The notes below the pieces were generated by a model. That model saw only the letters and a list, made by a program, of their open reading frames with translations. It was not told the DNA's origin and did no database searches. From assembly GCA_023614405.1 (NCBI GenBank), contig CM042687.1, positions 241,206,292-241,270,291 of the forward strand: DNA of 64,000 bases, in the 5' to 3' direction. Source of the stretch: Avena insularis. Taxonomy: Eukaryota > Streptophyta > Magnoliopsida > Poales > Poaceae. Below, piece after piece: positions 34,673 through 48,103 of the stretch. The number at the start of each line of letters is the position of its first letter. Position 1 is the first letter of the stretch. The translations under genes and the position numbers were made by a program.

Positions 34673-36850
34673 TGAAATGCAAAAAGGCAAATATAACTTA
34701 CAAGTGCCATGATCTTGAGGTTGGTAGCACTCTCAGCCAGCAGCTTGCCGAAGGATACACTGTTTCCTTGCAGGATTTGTGCTTGCTGGAGAAGCTCCTC
34801 GAGAACGCACGTTGGAGATGTCGGCGCCGCACCAGGAACCAGAGAGGTGCTACTCGGCGTAAGTGCCGGGTAGACTATCTTCGGGAACTCTATGGTCTTC
34901 CTGGGGGCGACGGCGCCGCCTTCGGCAGATGTACCACCTTCCACCACCGCCTTACCGCTACCCATGGCATCCTTATCTGGAGCTTCAGCCATTTGGTGTG
35001 TGGCACTCTCCTGTGTCGCATGTTCGCTGACAATAGCGAGCTCTGTAGAGGCGCCTGAGTCCACTTCCATGGCGGAAGGGCCAGATGCTTCCTTAGCTTG
35101 TGAGCTTGTCGGGGCGGACGAGGGCTGGACGATGGGAGTGACAGGGGCGATGGTGGGAGATACGTCGCGATGCAGCATTTCCTTGATGGTTCTAGAAGCG
35201 CCCGAAGTTTTGGAGGTCTTCTTCAAGCTGGTCATGGATTTCTTTCTGAAACATGCAAAATGCATAAGTACGGGAATAAGACAGACAATGGACAATGTTG
35301 GAAGGAAAGAAGTTTACACAAGAGGGGGTGCTTTAGCAAAAGGGATCCCAGTAACCTTTCTTTTCTCCGCCTCCAGGGCGGAGGTAGTCTTTTTCTAGGC
35401 TCCACCCTCCGTCTTCTTCTTCTTGCCTCCGTCGGCAACGTCAGAGGTGGAGCTCTTCCGCTTTTTCGCCAACGGAGCATCGTCGTCGGACACGACAATG
35501 ACTTCCTTCATCTTTGGATCATAGATTTGAGGAGCCATGCTGTCCTCATCTATGTCGCTAAGCTGTTAAGGTGAAGAACCACCGTGTTAGATGAGATGGT
35601 AATGGCTAGAAGGAAGAACTGGAGTATTTGTCATACATGGAAAATAAGTAGTTACCTTTGGGCACTTGCTGTCTATGAACATGTCGCAGGTGATGGCGAA
35701 GCCACGCTTCTTATCCTTCACCTCGACAATGTCCTTGAGGCAAAGCTTGACGGAGTCGCTCGAGAAGTTATCCACGGAGATGTGGAGGCTATCCCTTCTA
35801 TCGTTGGAATACTCGTGCATCAGCTTTGAGCGGTGCTTCAAAGGGTGGATCCGCCTGATGAACCAGCACATGGTTAGGTCCAGTCTGGTAAAACCTGTCT
35901 CTAAGAACCACTCTATTCGCCTTATAGCGCGGGAAGCGTCGATGTCAGAGGGAAGGGAGGCCTGGGATCTCCATGTCGAAGTTTCGGCGGCTGCTCCATC
36001 GACAAAGTTCGGGTACGTTACTTCTCGGCCGGCCAGAGGGATGTCTGGCACGTAGAAGTACGTCCACTGCCAATTCTTGCAGGATTCGTGGCCGATGATG
36101 TCGGGGAAGCGCCGGCTAGGCCGGATCTTAAAACTAATGGTTCCACAATTCCTAAGCTCGTCCTTCACGGCTTGACGGCAGCGGTAAAGAAGTATATGAA
36201 GAGATCTAGCCTAGGCTTGATTCCTAAGTAACCCTCGCAGAGCGCCGCGTAATTGCTGATCGCTAGGATGCTATTGGGGGATAGGTTCTGTGGCTGTACT
36301 CGGTAATGATTCAGGACAGCAAGGAAGAAGTTGGATATGGGCAGGGAGACGCCGCGTACCATCTGTGCTTTGAGGTACACCTTTTCTCCGGCTTGGGGAG
36401 AAGGTGTGACCTCGCCGGCCGGTGTCGCCCGCCAGGCGATCCCCTCCGTCGCAGGGAGGTAACCTTCGTTGATCAGATCTTTGATGTCACGGTCCGTGAT
36501 GTCCGAACCGCGCTAGTCGCCCTTGTGCGAGTTGTACTCCTCCTCCAGCAGCACCAGCGCAGCTGGATTATGGTCACCGCCGGTGGCCTCAACCACCGCA
36601 GACCTGGGGATGACCAGGCCCTCTGGGGGCACGACGACGGAGCTCGCTGGCTTCACCGCGGCTTCACTCGACGCCGCCATCGAAGGGGAGGAGCTGCTTC
36701 TGGCCATTGGGTGTGCTCGATGGTGACTGGGAAAGATTGAAAAGCTAGGTTTTTTCGCACGTTACGCAGAGAGCTCGAGGAGACGCTTGCCTGAGGAAGA
36801 AGAAGATGCAAGGGAGAATAAGGTGAAAAAGTAAATTTTCCACCGGAGTT

Positions 36851-36860
36851 ACTATTTATG
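36851..36860 (-). promoter_or_regulatory. TATA-like box for the antisense gene (element B)
   Basis: The reverse strand reads CATAAATAGT, followed by AACTCCGG, about 146 bases upstream of the ATG at 36707; the counterpart in A is 11031-11040. Confidence 0.55.
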
Positions 36861-37292
36861 GTCTCCAGCATCAAGATTCGTGCAGCTTGATTGAATGGTT
36901 GCCGCATAGACGACGTGTGCGGAGGCGTGCGCGGAAATTTTGCCACGTACCAACCATCGCCACCAACAGTTCGTATCGCTCGCGCGGGAAAAGTGGACAT
37001 GATTGCTTCCTCTGCATGTGTGAGTTACGAGGCGTTGCTGACCTATGTCTACATCGCCCTAGCTGACATAGGGAGATGAACCATCATATCAGAAGATTCC
37101 AGAATGGATGGATCCAGTACGGCTACGGAAGAGTACGATGGAAGATTCAACAATTCTCTAACTTACGGATTGAAGACGGAGAAAACCTTGCAGGGTTCTT
37201 TGGGAGGATTACAAGATGTTGCTTGAAGATTTGCCGACATCCATCTAGATGGAGCAAGACGGTGCAATATCTCGGAGTTCTACGGGGGCTAC

Positions 37293-37814
37293 TGTTGGGG
37301 TATATGGGTATCCTTATAGCATGTCTCTTATCCGGATAACCCGGGTGGCCCATAGTTGGTAGCATGGCCCATGGCCTGCTGGGCGGCCCAGTTAGATGGA
37401 TCCAGAAGGGAGGCCCATGCCGGATAAAGGAAGGCTACGATGGAGTCACCAGCGTACCCGGAGCCTTGGAGTACAAGACACGCTATACTAGTAATAGACG
37501 GTGTAGGACTCTATGACCTGTCTGGCTAGGATTTTTCCCTGTAAGCCTAGGACCTGGTGACTATATAAGTCGGGCTTATGGGAGCCTTTAGGCCACAACT
37601 TCACATAACCTCGCACAAGCGAACCTATCTCTGTAACTCTGCGTATTGCCATTATAGTGATTTATAGCAGGAGTAGGATTCCTCCACCGTTGTGGGACCT
37701 GAACCTAGGTAAGCTGTGTTACCTCGTACCCGTCAACCGCCCGCCTTCCCCCACGTCTCTAAAAACGCACTGTGAGGACCCCTCCATGGCGTACTCGTCT
37801 GCAATACCACGACA
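37293..37814 (+). repeat. 3' LTR of element B
   Basis: 522 bases, following TACGGGGGCTAC. It lacks seven bases near its start (TGTTGGGGTATATGGG versus GGGGATATGCTATATGGG). TATATAA at 37562-37568. Ends ACCACGACA, followed by the CTATA target duplication. Confidence 0.92.
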
Positions 37815-37819
37815 CTATA

Positions 37820-38486
37820 CCTATCTCATCATGAGTGATCTTGGGGAACTCTGGGTGGTGCATCCTAAGCTGCTATTGCCTCCGCAATTTATATAAAATA
37901 GCCTATTAGTTCTACCCATAGGCTTGTCAGGACCCAATGATAAGTTTTGTGACACTCCATGAATCTTTAGTAAATTCCTCAACAATGGATTGGACGTCTC
38001 CAACCACTAGAATAATATCATGAATAGAACAATGTAAAGAGAAAGCACAAACATATTGATTAACAAGAACACACCACACTTCAATTAATCAAATCATCAT
38101 AACATTAAAAAGGGGGGTTCAAGCCATATTACAACCCATCACGAAGACCATGATGGGGAAGGATGAAGGAGTAGCGGTGATGGAGATGGTGATGATGGCG
38201 CGGTGATGGTGGCGTCTGCGTGGTGATGTAGGTGTTCTCCTTCTCCTTCTCTTCTTGCTTGGATGGCTTGATGGTGTTGATGGAGCTCTAGATCTTGGTG
38301 GAGCTTAAGAGGCTATGGAGGCAGCACAGCGGCAGGGCGCCGCCGTGGAGGCAGTAGATGGGATCTAGATCTTGTATATGGTGTATTCTGGCTTCTTTTG
38401 GCTCCTCCCCTCTTTATATAGGCCTTGGGAGTGCCCTAGGGTACCCATAAAACCGTCATATGACTTGGGGAAGATTCTGAAGCTTT
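37820..38486 (-). repeat. Repeat R, copy 2, right part
   Basis: Continues repeat R from 13735 onward, including the minus-strand TATA-like box at 38412-38422. The match to copy 1 stops at about 38486-38489 (AGGGTC), where copy 1 continues into the direct repeats at 14409 and copy 2 into different DNA. Confidence 0.87.
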
Positions 38487-38869
38487 TCTAGGGTCAAATA
38501 TCGTTCGTTTCTGACCTTTTTAGCAACTATACGACTGGAACTATACGGCGGGAGCAAAGCTCCGGCCGTATAGTTGGTCGTTAAACCTTCTGCCTCCTTT
38601 CGTATTTTGTCCGTTATTTCTTCATACGTACTCCATTTTGGGCGTTCTTCGGCTTGTTGGATTCTTATCATCGAGAGATACAACCCCGTGGTCTTGGATA
38701 TTTATTTTGAGCAGTTGGAAAATTGACTTTTTCCAACACCTCAAATGGCTAAGCCTGGTCCTGCAATTCCTCCATACTATAATCTCTTTGTTCCTTTTGC
38801 CTTTGTTTTATCCATAATCATCATCAACACTTACACACATGTCAAAGAGAAGAAAGAGTGGTAAAATTC
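38487..38869. other. Unassigned fragment carrying a near-perfect hairpin
   Basis: Between repeat R and the Copia LTR. It contains the hairpin at 38539-38575 and a minus-strand open frame of 75 codons (38683-38456) that crosses into repeat R, with no family I recognise. Not called coding. Confidence 0.45.
38539..38575. repeat. 17-base inverted repeat with 3-base loop
   Basis: The left arm AACTATACGGCGGGAGC (38539-38555) and right arm (38559-38575) pair with one mismatch around an AAA loop. A third partial copy of the arm, CAACTATACGA, lies at 38524-38534. Confidence 0.85.
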
Positions 38870-40161
38870 TGAAGGAAATATGCCCTAGAGGCAATCATAG
38901 AGATGATTATACTTCTTGTGTATCGATGAGTTATTGTAATGTTCCTTGAATATCCATATCAGGCAACTTGTATTGATTGGCAATTATGTGAATTATTTTT
39001 GAAACTCTTTACTTGTATGGTTATATAATAGTTGTCCCTAGTCGGAGTTCATGTGATGACACACATGAATATTAGACTAGCACATCGATTGGTTGATGAC
39101 TATGTTTGGCAAGTCGTCGACATGGAGATGTCAAACCAGGGATGTGGACACATGTTATGAACATGGGGTTGGACTGAACCAACTGGAGACTAGCAATTAG
39201 ACTTGCAGTTCTCTCTACACATCGTGTAAGTTTTGTCCTTAGACCTGAGATTGTCACATGCACTTGAGATATGAATCGACCTACTTTGGGTCTATCAAAC
39301 GTTGCTCTGTAACTGGGTAGTTATAAAGGTAGCTTTCGGGCCTGTCCTGAAGCATGTTGCAAGGAATTGGTCAGTCAAGATGGGATTTGCCCCTCTCTAC
39401 TTGAGAGAGATATCTCTAGGCCCCTCGAGTGATCGGATCCATAAATGCATGGCCGTCATACATAAGGTTAAGAGTTAACCTAGTAAAGGGATTCCGAATT
39501 ACACTATCAAGAAAGAGAGGTTAGCTTGGAGCTAGACCAAATATCATGAGGCAAAGGGAAAGACATGTACTTAACCTTGTGATGGTTCGTCTGAATGATC
39601 TTTGTATGCGTTTAGGAGTTGGCACGTCTTCCTAGAGGATGCTACCAACTATTGATAGCATAAGTGTATCCGTGTCATGTCTATACGTAAATGAACCTAT
39701 AGGGTCACAGACTTAAGGGGCTGGAAGCCTAAGGAGGATTGGATACGAATTAGACCAGGCTTAGGCTACTAATGGGCTACTAATGTAGAAGCCCACGAGG
39801 GACGCCTATATAAGAGAGGGTGGGGCGAGATGACCAGGGTTGAGCATTCCACCCAGTCGCCACTCCTAACGCATGTTTTGCGTGCGCAGACCTAGTAGTC
39901 CGGCATCTGGCGCTTCTACCCCGCATGTGTGGATACCTCGGAGGTGCTGCATCTGTGGCAATTGGACGAGCCATGAAAGGGGAGCTGCTCGTGGAACGAG
40001 GACAAGGAGGAGACGTAGAACGTCTACACTGCCTCGACGCACTTCACCAAGTTCCGCAACTGTGCATCTAGTGGTAATGCCAAGATCTATGACAACAGTA
40101 ATCCTGGTTTACGCGATAGAATTTTTTATATGCGCTAGTGTAGCCTACCTGTATCCCTTCA
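38870..40161 (+). repeat. 5' LTR of element D
   Basis: 1292 bases. An ATATAAGAGAGGG TATA-like stretch lies near 39810. The PBS follows directly. Confidence 0.82.
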
Positions 40162-41552
40162 GTGGTATCAGAGCCAATGCTGTTCAGTTATAGGTTCGGC
40201 ATGTTTGCATATGGAATGATGTGATCGTTTATATTGCGGTGGTTCAAGATTGATCTATGATCTTGCTTTCCGTGATCGTGATTCTGAGGTCGTCGAATGA
40301 CTTACCCCTACTGGTCGGTTTCTGCCATCGGGCTAGATAGTGACACATAAATCCTGTTTAATCACGCAAAGATCAATATGATTGATCGATTCAGAACCTA
40401 GATCTAAAATCGATGTACCGTGATCAAAGGAGTTTGATTGAATCGGAATGATAGTCGGTTTATGGAAAATTTTATTTGCCGATCGAAATCCTTAAAGAAA
40501 ATTGTATAGATTCGATCTCTCATTTTTCATAGTTTTCCAGACGCCGGGAGATACCGTGAGGGGCGCTGACCCTTCGAACGCAGTAGGGGGGAGACCCCAT
40601 AGACCCCCCTTAGTCTTAGCCCCTATCGTATCTTGTTAAGGTAACTAGGTGCTGCGATTTCACATGATCCGATAGAATGTGATTCTGTGCATAACTTGTG
40701 TTTGTAGGATGTATGTGATCAGTATGGCCCATATATGTATGTGATGCATATATGAAATTTTTCATGACTTGCTTGTCGTGAGTAGGGCAACACGGCCGGA
40801 GCCATATGTGTTGTCAATTATTGTAATGGCCTGCGTGCCAACTTTTGATGATCCCAATACTATGTAATTTTGATTACTAGCTATTAGGATTAATAGCTTG
40901 TATTATTTCTTGGAGGACTCATCACTTGGAGGATGGCTCACATGGAAAATGAAGATGGAGATCATCATGGTGGATAGGTTCTATGGCGATGGAGATCACC
41001 ATGAGAAAATGGGCCATATGAATGCTATTCTTATGCGTTTTACTACTATGCATGCTTAGATGATACAAGCAGAAGGATACCTCAAAAAGTTTAAGTTAAA
41101 CCATGCCCTTCCAACCAAACCTTGCACCATCCTTTGCCCTGTACAATCATTGGTGGGCATATAAAATTAGGGTGCCACGGTTTTCCTTGGCTGGATGGGT
41201 TTGTATCGGATACCTACACGCATAAGGGTTGGTGAACTTGACAAGGTCATCTTAACAGTTAAGTACCTTGGGGCATAAAGGTTGGGCGCCTAGTTTAGAC
41301 ATATAGATGTCACCCAACAACAAGAGTCATTTGTGCTATGATTAGCAAGAGTTGCTTACCAATTTACCTTGTCTTCTAGCAGTGATGCTAAACCTCACTA
41401 GTCAACTTGTTAATTGTGTATCTTGAATCAGTTAGTATCAATATAGGGATATTGATTTAAGTGGGAGTATATGCTATTAGATCGTTTAATATGTTTTACT
41501 CTTTCTTGGTTACATGTCTTATTATTTTGCATGTTTTCTGTTGTAGATCAAT
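38870..41552 (+). mobile_element. Element D: Copia-type 5' LTR and leader, 3' part missing
   Basis: LTR 38870-40161 starts TGAAGGAAATATGCCCTAGA, a start characteristic of Triticeae BARE/Angela/Maximus-type Copia LTRs (from memory, not searched), and ends CCCTTCA. A PBS of initiator-Met type, TGGTATCAGAGCCA, begins at 40163. The internal part 40162-41552 is leader plus a short gag-like start (YLKKFKLNHALPTKPC near 41080). It ends where element E begins. No pol and no second LTR are in the window, so D is either truncated or continues on the far side of E and the elements after it. Confidence 0.8.
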
Positions 41553-44500
41553 TGTGACACCCACGGGATCAGTGCTAAACAAATCCCATACCTCCGTCTG
41601 AAATAAGCTTAACCTTGAGCTCGAGAATATCCAGTGAAGAATCGATAACACGGCAGTGACCCTAAGACACAAAATTTATTACAGCAAGCTCATAACTGAG
41701 TAGAGAACCAAATTATTACAAGCAGAGGTCACTGACCACAAACATCAAACAACGAAAGGAAAATTATGCTATTAAGTATAGCAAACTTAACAAATGGCCT
41801 AAGAGGCCTGAAGCATAACGATGACGTCCCATCCCATAGATTCTAGGCTGTCGGCCGGGAACCCCAAGATACTCGTCGATGTCGATGTAGTACTAAACTG
41901 ATCTTCAGGGAACACTTACTCTGCCAAAAGTATCAACAAATCAAGGGTGAATACAAGGTGTACTCCGCAAGACTTATGGCTAGTGGAGTTGTTTTGCATA
42001 TATCCATCGTTGTTTATAAAACAAGAGAGAGAGACAGAGACACAGAGAGAGAGAGAAGAAGCTCGTCTATTCAGAGTATTTTAAAAGGGGATAAGAGAGC
42101 GACATCTCCAAAGTATTGATCATCATATTTTGGTATCCACCAAGTCATCATCATCTACCAACTAGGATCACCCCCTCGTACCCATGAGGAAGCATCCTTA
42201 ACAAACATTAGTTGCCAAGTTTTACGATTAGGTTCATGTTCTCTATGATCTCCCATCCGTTCCCAAGTCATCCATAACCGTGGACACAGCTTTCTGAAAG
42301 ATTATTACCCTACAGGGGTGTACAACTTGACCCACATGTACCAACCGACTCTTAGTTCCTACTTGAAATACTTCCTTGGTGTGCTGGCAGAGGGTGTGGT
42401 TGGACACGACCTTTACCTTGCTTTCGCCGAGACCATGAGTCACGCAATAAGTATGGTTCTGCCGTAACGGGTCAAATCCCGAAGCCGGTACTTAAAGATG
42501 TGAGGCGAGGTTGGTTTACCAGGAGCGCCATCAACCCCAAGCAACCGTGGACACGCTTCCCTACCTGTTATGAATGCACCTCCTTCTTTCGAAAATGTTT
42601 TCAATGCGTATGTCGAATGGAACACCCGAACTATGTGACTCATGGAATCTACTAGGCAAGTTAGTCAATCATGGGGTCCCCATTTACCCCGTGTGGTTAT
42701 ACGCTAGTCTTGGTTCAAAAGGTAAGAACCTAGGGTCCTAAGGGTGGCGAGCATGGGACTAGGGTTCAAGAGGTATGCAACATGGCAGGAATTGAAATAC
42801 TTTTGAAATCATAGGATTATATCATGGTGGGGCTATGGTTGCCTTTGCCTGTTGATAACAGATAAGCAGATCTTCGGAAATCCTGAACTTCACTTGGTTA
42901 GAGTTAGTCAAGTATTGTTCTTTGATCTTTGACGGTCTTGATCTCGGTTTTCGATCTCGATCTCGATATCGTGTTCTACCAGGAAGAACCAAACACCGGA
43001 AAGAAAGGGGAAACAATCAACACATGGCATCGATGGAGTGATCAAACAAGGATGATGATATGACACATTAATTTGTATTGAAAAGTAACCCTAAGTCATG
43101 CTCGACAACTTAATCGGGGTTCCGAGGGGTGAAAACCCTAACTCGAGGAAAACTCCGGATGTATATGAGAGGGGTTACTATGTTATTATATTTAAACTTG
43201 TCATTTAAGTTGTTGAACAATGCATGATTATAGCTTAAAGAGATAGGTCTCATTTTTATGAACATTTTTATATATTATTTGTATTTTTCTGACTTATAAA
43301 TTAAAAGTTATTGAATTTATAAGATTTATTCAATTTTTAGAAATTCTTAAACCATTTTAAATGACTTACTGCATCAGCACAGAGGCATGGTGACGTCACT
43401 GGCGGGTTGGGGTGTTCCTCACCGAGGCAGAGTCTACCCTTAGTCAATGACGACTGGTCCCCACGGGTTACTTATTATTTCCAGAAAATAATTACAGAGA
43501 AGATTAAATAAATAAAAGAATAAGGATTATGACGTAGGCGTGACGTCATCTGGGGATTGATCTTCAAATCGTGGCTCAATCCATCGATCGGGAGGGCGGG
43601 GCGAGCAAGGAGGGTCTTGCTCGACTCAGCGCATCACGCTGAGCCAACCAGTGGTGGTGCCGCCAATGTTTGTCCATCGGACCATGGTCAATGATGACCT
43701 TCTGGGCAGCGGATGGTGACTCACGTCGGGAGGACAACACAGAGCAAGAGGGCGATAGAGAAGAGGATTCCAAGAACAGGTAGCTCACTGAGAGCTTGAT
43801 GGTGTGGCCGAAGAGGGATGGGGAGGCCAGAATCGAGGGTGATGGCGGCGGCCGGAGTCGGGGACGAAGATACCGATTGGAGCATCTGGGGCTTCCCCGG
43901 CATGTGAGCTTGAACGAGGTGAACGAGGAGGCGGTGGTGGTTCTAACGGTGGTATCACCAAGTCTCGGCGAGGTCGGGAACGGTGGGTCGGTTGAGCTCC
44001 GGCGAGCTCGATTTCAGCCAGAGAGAAATTCGGGGAAGAGGGGAAGATAGGGTTCGTCTCTGTGCAGGAGGGGGTCTTGTAGACGTCGTATAGGACGGTA
44101 GCATGCATCTCCTCGCAGCGAGCATCACGGCGAGGCGGGGATGGCGCCGGCGTCGACACGCAGATTCTCCCCTCGCCTGCATCCTTCTGGCGACGAAGAA
44201 GAAAGAGAGAAAAGAATGAAGGGCTATGCGGGCCTTAGCTGGGTCGCGGCTGGGCTGCAGAGTCTGCACGGGCGGCAGGAAGAGAAGAGGGGAGGTGGGC
44301 CGGTCTGGATAGGTTAGCTGCTGCCCTTTTTTTAAACAAAAGCTTTTCTCTTTTTCTGTTTTGTAATTTCTGTTTTCATTTTCAAATCCTTTTCAATTTT
44401 GAACATTTTTGGAAATACTAGTGGGTTTTTGAAATCATTATAAATATTCAGGGGCCCTTTATACCAAGTTGGCCTCCAATAATTTTTGATACTTTTCAAA

Positions 44501-44659
44501 ATATTCCAAATCATTTGAAAGGATTTGCAAATAGAAAGAGAGGGAAAAGCTAGGGTTTTAGGGTTTGATTTAATTCTTTAATGCACAATTTAAGTGATGA
44601 TGCTCATGAATGCACAAACAAAACCCTAATACATAATTAGCTAAAAGTAGGGTGTTACA
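41553..44659 (-). repeat. 3' LTR of element E
   Basis: 3107 bases. GA-rich simple repeats occur at 42030-42058. The segment 43560-44330 is GC-rich with several short frames on both strands; none resembles a known protein. Confidence 0.82.
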
Positions 44660-47600
44660 GCTCTATCCCCCTTACGAGAATCTTGACCCGAGATTCCAAA
44701 GGTAGGAAGAGAGATAGAGAGAGAAAGAAATAGGGTCACTCTGAAGATAAGAGGGAAACACACTAACCAACTCATAGAGTATCTCATGGTTAAATCATGA
44801 GGGAATGTTCAAAATCAATTCTGAGATGACAAACATGAAACACATCAAGGTAACAGAGGAAACAAGAGGAGAAGGTTTCAAGTTGTTAGATAGTTGGTCT
44901 TCATAAGAATTGAGACCATGGAGCTTACAGAAGGGTGTAAATCTTCTAAAGAGAAAGGTTCCAACAGAAAGATCATAACGCGGACTTCGAGAGATGAAGC
45001 TCTACTAAATGTATTAAGTAGAGATTTTAGGTTCAGAGATATGGATCAACAAAACCAAGCTATTGAACCACTTTTGACACAGAAGGTTCACTCTTTCATC
45101 CAACAGGAGGCCAAGAAAGAAAGGTGTTTTAGTGGAGAGGACTCATAAGAGTCACAAAGAAACATGTAATCAAGAGGAACTACAGATTACAAAAAGCATA
45201 TCCACTCTTAATACATGGTTAAGATAACGAAGGAAACTTTTTATTCATCCAGATTTATCAAAATCATTGCCAAGATCATGATATCACTTTACACCACTAA
45301 GATGAATAGTTAAGAAGATTCCTGATGACACGAGAAGAAAGAAACTTCATTCTCAGACTTCAATTATTTGATACAACAAAATGTTTATAAACATAAAAGG
45401 GTCTGGAGGATCGACCAAGAGAAATTTAGCGACACTACTTTAAATGTTCTCCTTAATATTCGAGACATGAGACATCAAGTAAAGGTCGGACTTCGGATAC
45501 AAAGGAAACTATGAGCACGACTCCTATAATAAATCATAGAAGATGCCTCATGAAGAGTAGTTGATATTGCCGAGTCGGGAGAATATGGCAAAAGGACTTT
45601 CCGGCTAAGTGTGTCAACCATTACATCATTCTTGATAGACTTACAAAGAGACCTATGTAGAAAACTTGAGGAACACCAACCATCATATCTGCTTGAGATT
45701 CAGATTTGTTTAGGTTATATGATACTTCAAACTCAGCATGTCTAAATAGAAACTTTGCAACATTTGTCGCAAAGACAAAGTTACTGGATTCTCAAGATAT
45801 GGACTACAGAGTAAAGCTCCAGAAGATGAGCTGGATTTCTAGACCCATGTGTTAGCAATTTGTCAAGAGACAACTGCATACATAAAGTACTGACAATCAA
45901 ACACACATGTGTCCTTAAGGAAAAGAGTTAACTCTACTCGAATCCACGACGACATCTTTCAACAACTGCACATGAACTAGAGAAGGTCTCTTCTAACATC
46001 TAGAACTCATACTTCGAAATGACCCTAAGATGGTTCTTGAAATTTTCCATCATTGATTCCCAATGTCCCATATGAATCCAGTCTAACATGGAAATAATAA
46101 GAACATTGTCGATGGGCTCAACAATAAACTTATCTAGACACTCCAGTAAGATGGACTCATATGCTTCATGAACAAGGCGAGAATATTGGTCAGACCAAAG
46201 GACATGACGATGTACTCAAGTGAAACATCACAAGTAGAAACACCATTAAGATAGTCCTTGGAACTGAGTTTGATTTGACGATAACCCAAATCAAATCAAA
46301 GGTGGGGAAAAATAATATATCCACAAAGGAAATACTATCTTTCTTCAACACGAACCAAACTAGACAACCCTTTAAGAAGGAACGAAGTTAGATAAAGCTT
46401 TTGTCCTACAACTCTCCAAGTTGTTGTCTAAGCTCAACCAACTAGTTCAGGGGTATCCAGTACAGATCCTTGGAGAAAGGTGCAGTTCAGAGAACTGGCT
46501 TGCTCAAGAACTTGACAAGACGGTCATGTGGCAACATGGAGATACTTCTAGTAGACATCTAGAATACCACAAACCACCGATATGTCACTTCATTCGAAAG
46601 GAAACTTGCTCGGTAAGGCAAGAAGACACAGTCTTAGAGTTTCGACACAAGCCTAACTCTTTGACCAAAGAGATGGTACCAAAGTAACGGACTTGGTAGC
46701 ACAATCATCCTTTGCTTAGTGAAAGGGTTAACCAATCACCCTAAGAATAAATCAAATGTCCTTAGAGTTCAAAACAATAATAATTGCTAAGAATCTTAGA
46801 TGGCCACATTATTACACACACGCATCACTCACGAGCGCGAAAGCTCGAGGAAGGGTGGATAAATATGTGTAAGAGCATCACTGCATTAAGGGGTCATGAA
46901 ACTCAGCACAACCTCTTAGTATAAAAGAGTGTGACACTTTAAGGTAGAACAGATAGAAGCTAATCAATGCCTCTTGACCTGCGGATTACAACACTTTGAC
47001 CTGGTCCTATATATGATGAGGTACTGGAGTTTGTTTCTCCTGACATCCTAAAATGGGTTATCTTGACGGACCACAAGAGTATCTTACATCGGAAGACACT
47101 GATGCACATGTACTACTTGGCTACCAACTGGTAGACAAAGGTCAGAAAACAACAAGGGGAGAAGAACATGCTCAAGATAGAATCCCAAGATGTGGATGCA
47201 CAAGTCAACAACCTTCCGAAAACCAATGCAAAGAAAGGGTAAGGTGTGGCAGAGTCACGAGTATAGATACGAGACTCTCGAGGAGTACTCTTGCGTGATC
47301 TATTTGGTTCCATTAAAGAACATCTGCCATAGCTAGTGGTAGGGGAAGTCCTTAATTGTAACGATTCAATCGCGACAATAAACACAAGCTTGAAGGATAG
47401 AATTGTAGTACCAGCCATCCTGAGGTAATGTGTGAACATTAACAACAGGAGTGAAAGGGATTGATCTTGGGTTAAAGATCAGCTTCATGTACAAGATTCA
47501 CAACACCAGAATCCAGCATAATTGGGGATCTTAGGTTCAAGTCCAAGGGTTAAAACCCAAAGGAATAAGTAACTACTACTTGAGTGACACAACGTACACT

Positions 47601-48103
47601 GCAAGATAGTAATCACGAGGTAGCTTCCAAAAGAAGATAAGACTTCTGAAGTACCAAACGACAAAAAGGAGGCACGCGAGGCGAAAGGAAACATCGAAGC
47701 CTAGAACAAAATATTGTGGACCAAACAATATAATATTGTGGGTCCAAAAGATAGAGATATCATGACGGAAAGAAATCTCTCAGATGAACAAGAGCAAAGG
47801 GAAACAAGGAATTCACAACACACACAACTATAGAGAACTCATCACTAGGTCAACTGGCTTAGAAACGACATGCCAAGGAGGCACCTAAGTTTTGAAAGAC
47901 AAGAATAGATATCAAAACTTTTCCAAAGTCGACACCGGATAAGATAACCCAGAGTTAGAGCGAAACTGGATAAGGAGTAAAAGAAGCATAATAGAATTTT
48001 CACAAATACTTTTTAGCTTTTAAAATAGTTTTCACAAACACTAGACTCAACATCGACCAATAGAAAGGTTTTCCCTACGATGAACTTGCTCGATACCAAG
48101 AAC
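44660..48103 (-). pseudogene. pol: Degenerate internal (gag-pol) region of element E
   Basis: One segment is still recognisable: on the minus strand, about 46290-46140 reads GYRQIKLSSKDY and then EYIVMSFGLTN, the RT palm region of Gypsy elements (compare GYHQI and MSFGLTNAP of active relatives). The expected Tyr-x-Asp-Asp box near 46110 is lost. The rest of the 3.4 kb holds only short frames on both strands with no motif I trust. Confidence 0.65.

Larger units (their letters stand above)
24763..36707 (-). pseudogene. Antisense spliced gene of element B, last exon split by element C
   Basis: Minus strand, ATG at 36707. Exons: 36707-35656, 35562-35318, 35245-34702, a remnant near 34430-34360, and a last exon 34275-34020 continuing at 25028-24763 beyond element C. 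Introns 35655-35563 (GTAACT donor, TTAACAG acceptor), 35317-35246 (GTAAAC donor, TTTCAG acceptor) and 34359-34276 (GTAAGT donor) match those of A. The 544-base exon has the same length in both copies, and the 245-base exon differs from A's 242 by a multiple of three. Breaks: a TAG near 36513 where the expected codon is Trp, a frame change near 36170, a stop in exon 2 near 35395, and a deletion removing the coiled-coil exon and part of the next. Function unknown. Confidence 0.72.
16573..37814 (+). mobile_element. Element B: full-length Tat-lineage Gypsy element with nested element C
   Basis: LTRs 16573-17097 and 37293-37814 start TGTTGGGG; CTATA flanks both ends (16568-16572 and 37815-37819). 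The order matches A: PBS-like site, gag, protease, RT, two RNase H domains, integrase, antisense gene, purine tract TACGGGGGCTAC, LTR. Element C (25029-34019) is nested in the antisense gene; without it and one target duplication, B is about 12.2 kb. The two LTRs differ by a visible scatter of substitutions, so the insertion is not recent. The copy is not autonomous: many stops and an RT deletion. Confidence 0.93.

Noticed and set aside
38456..38683. Minus-strand 75-codon frame covering the hairpin
   Set aside because: Part of it is repeat R and part translates the inverted repeat; no protein family recognised.
42030..42058. GA-rich tracts as satellite or CRISPR-like repeats
   Set aside because: Simple short GA repeats within LTRs of E (also 48569-48592, 57532-57543, 63737-63751); no spaced repeat array.
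47057..47089. Plus-strand peptide ILTDHKSILH resembling the RNase H motif of Gypsy pol
   Set aside because: Element E runs on the minus strand and its RT remnant is on that strand; the neighbouring plus-strand residues do not fit RNase H. Treated as chance.
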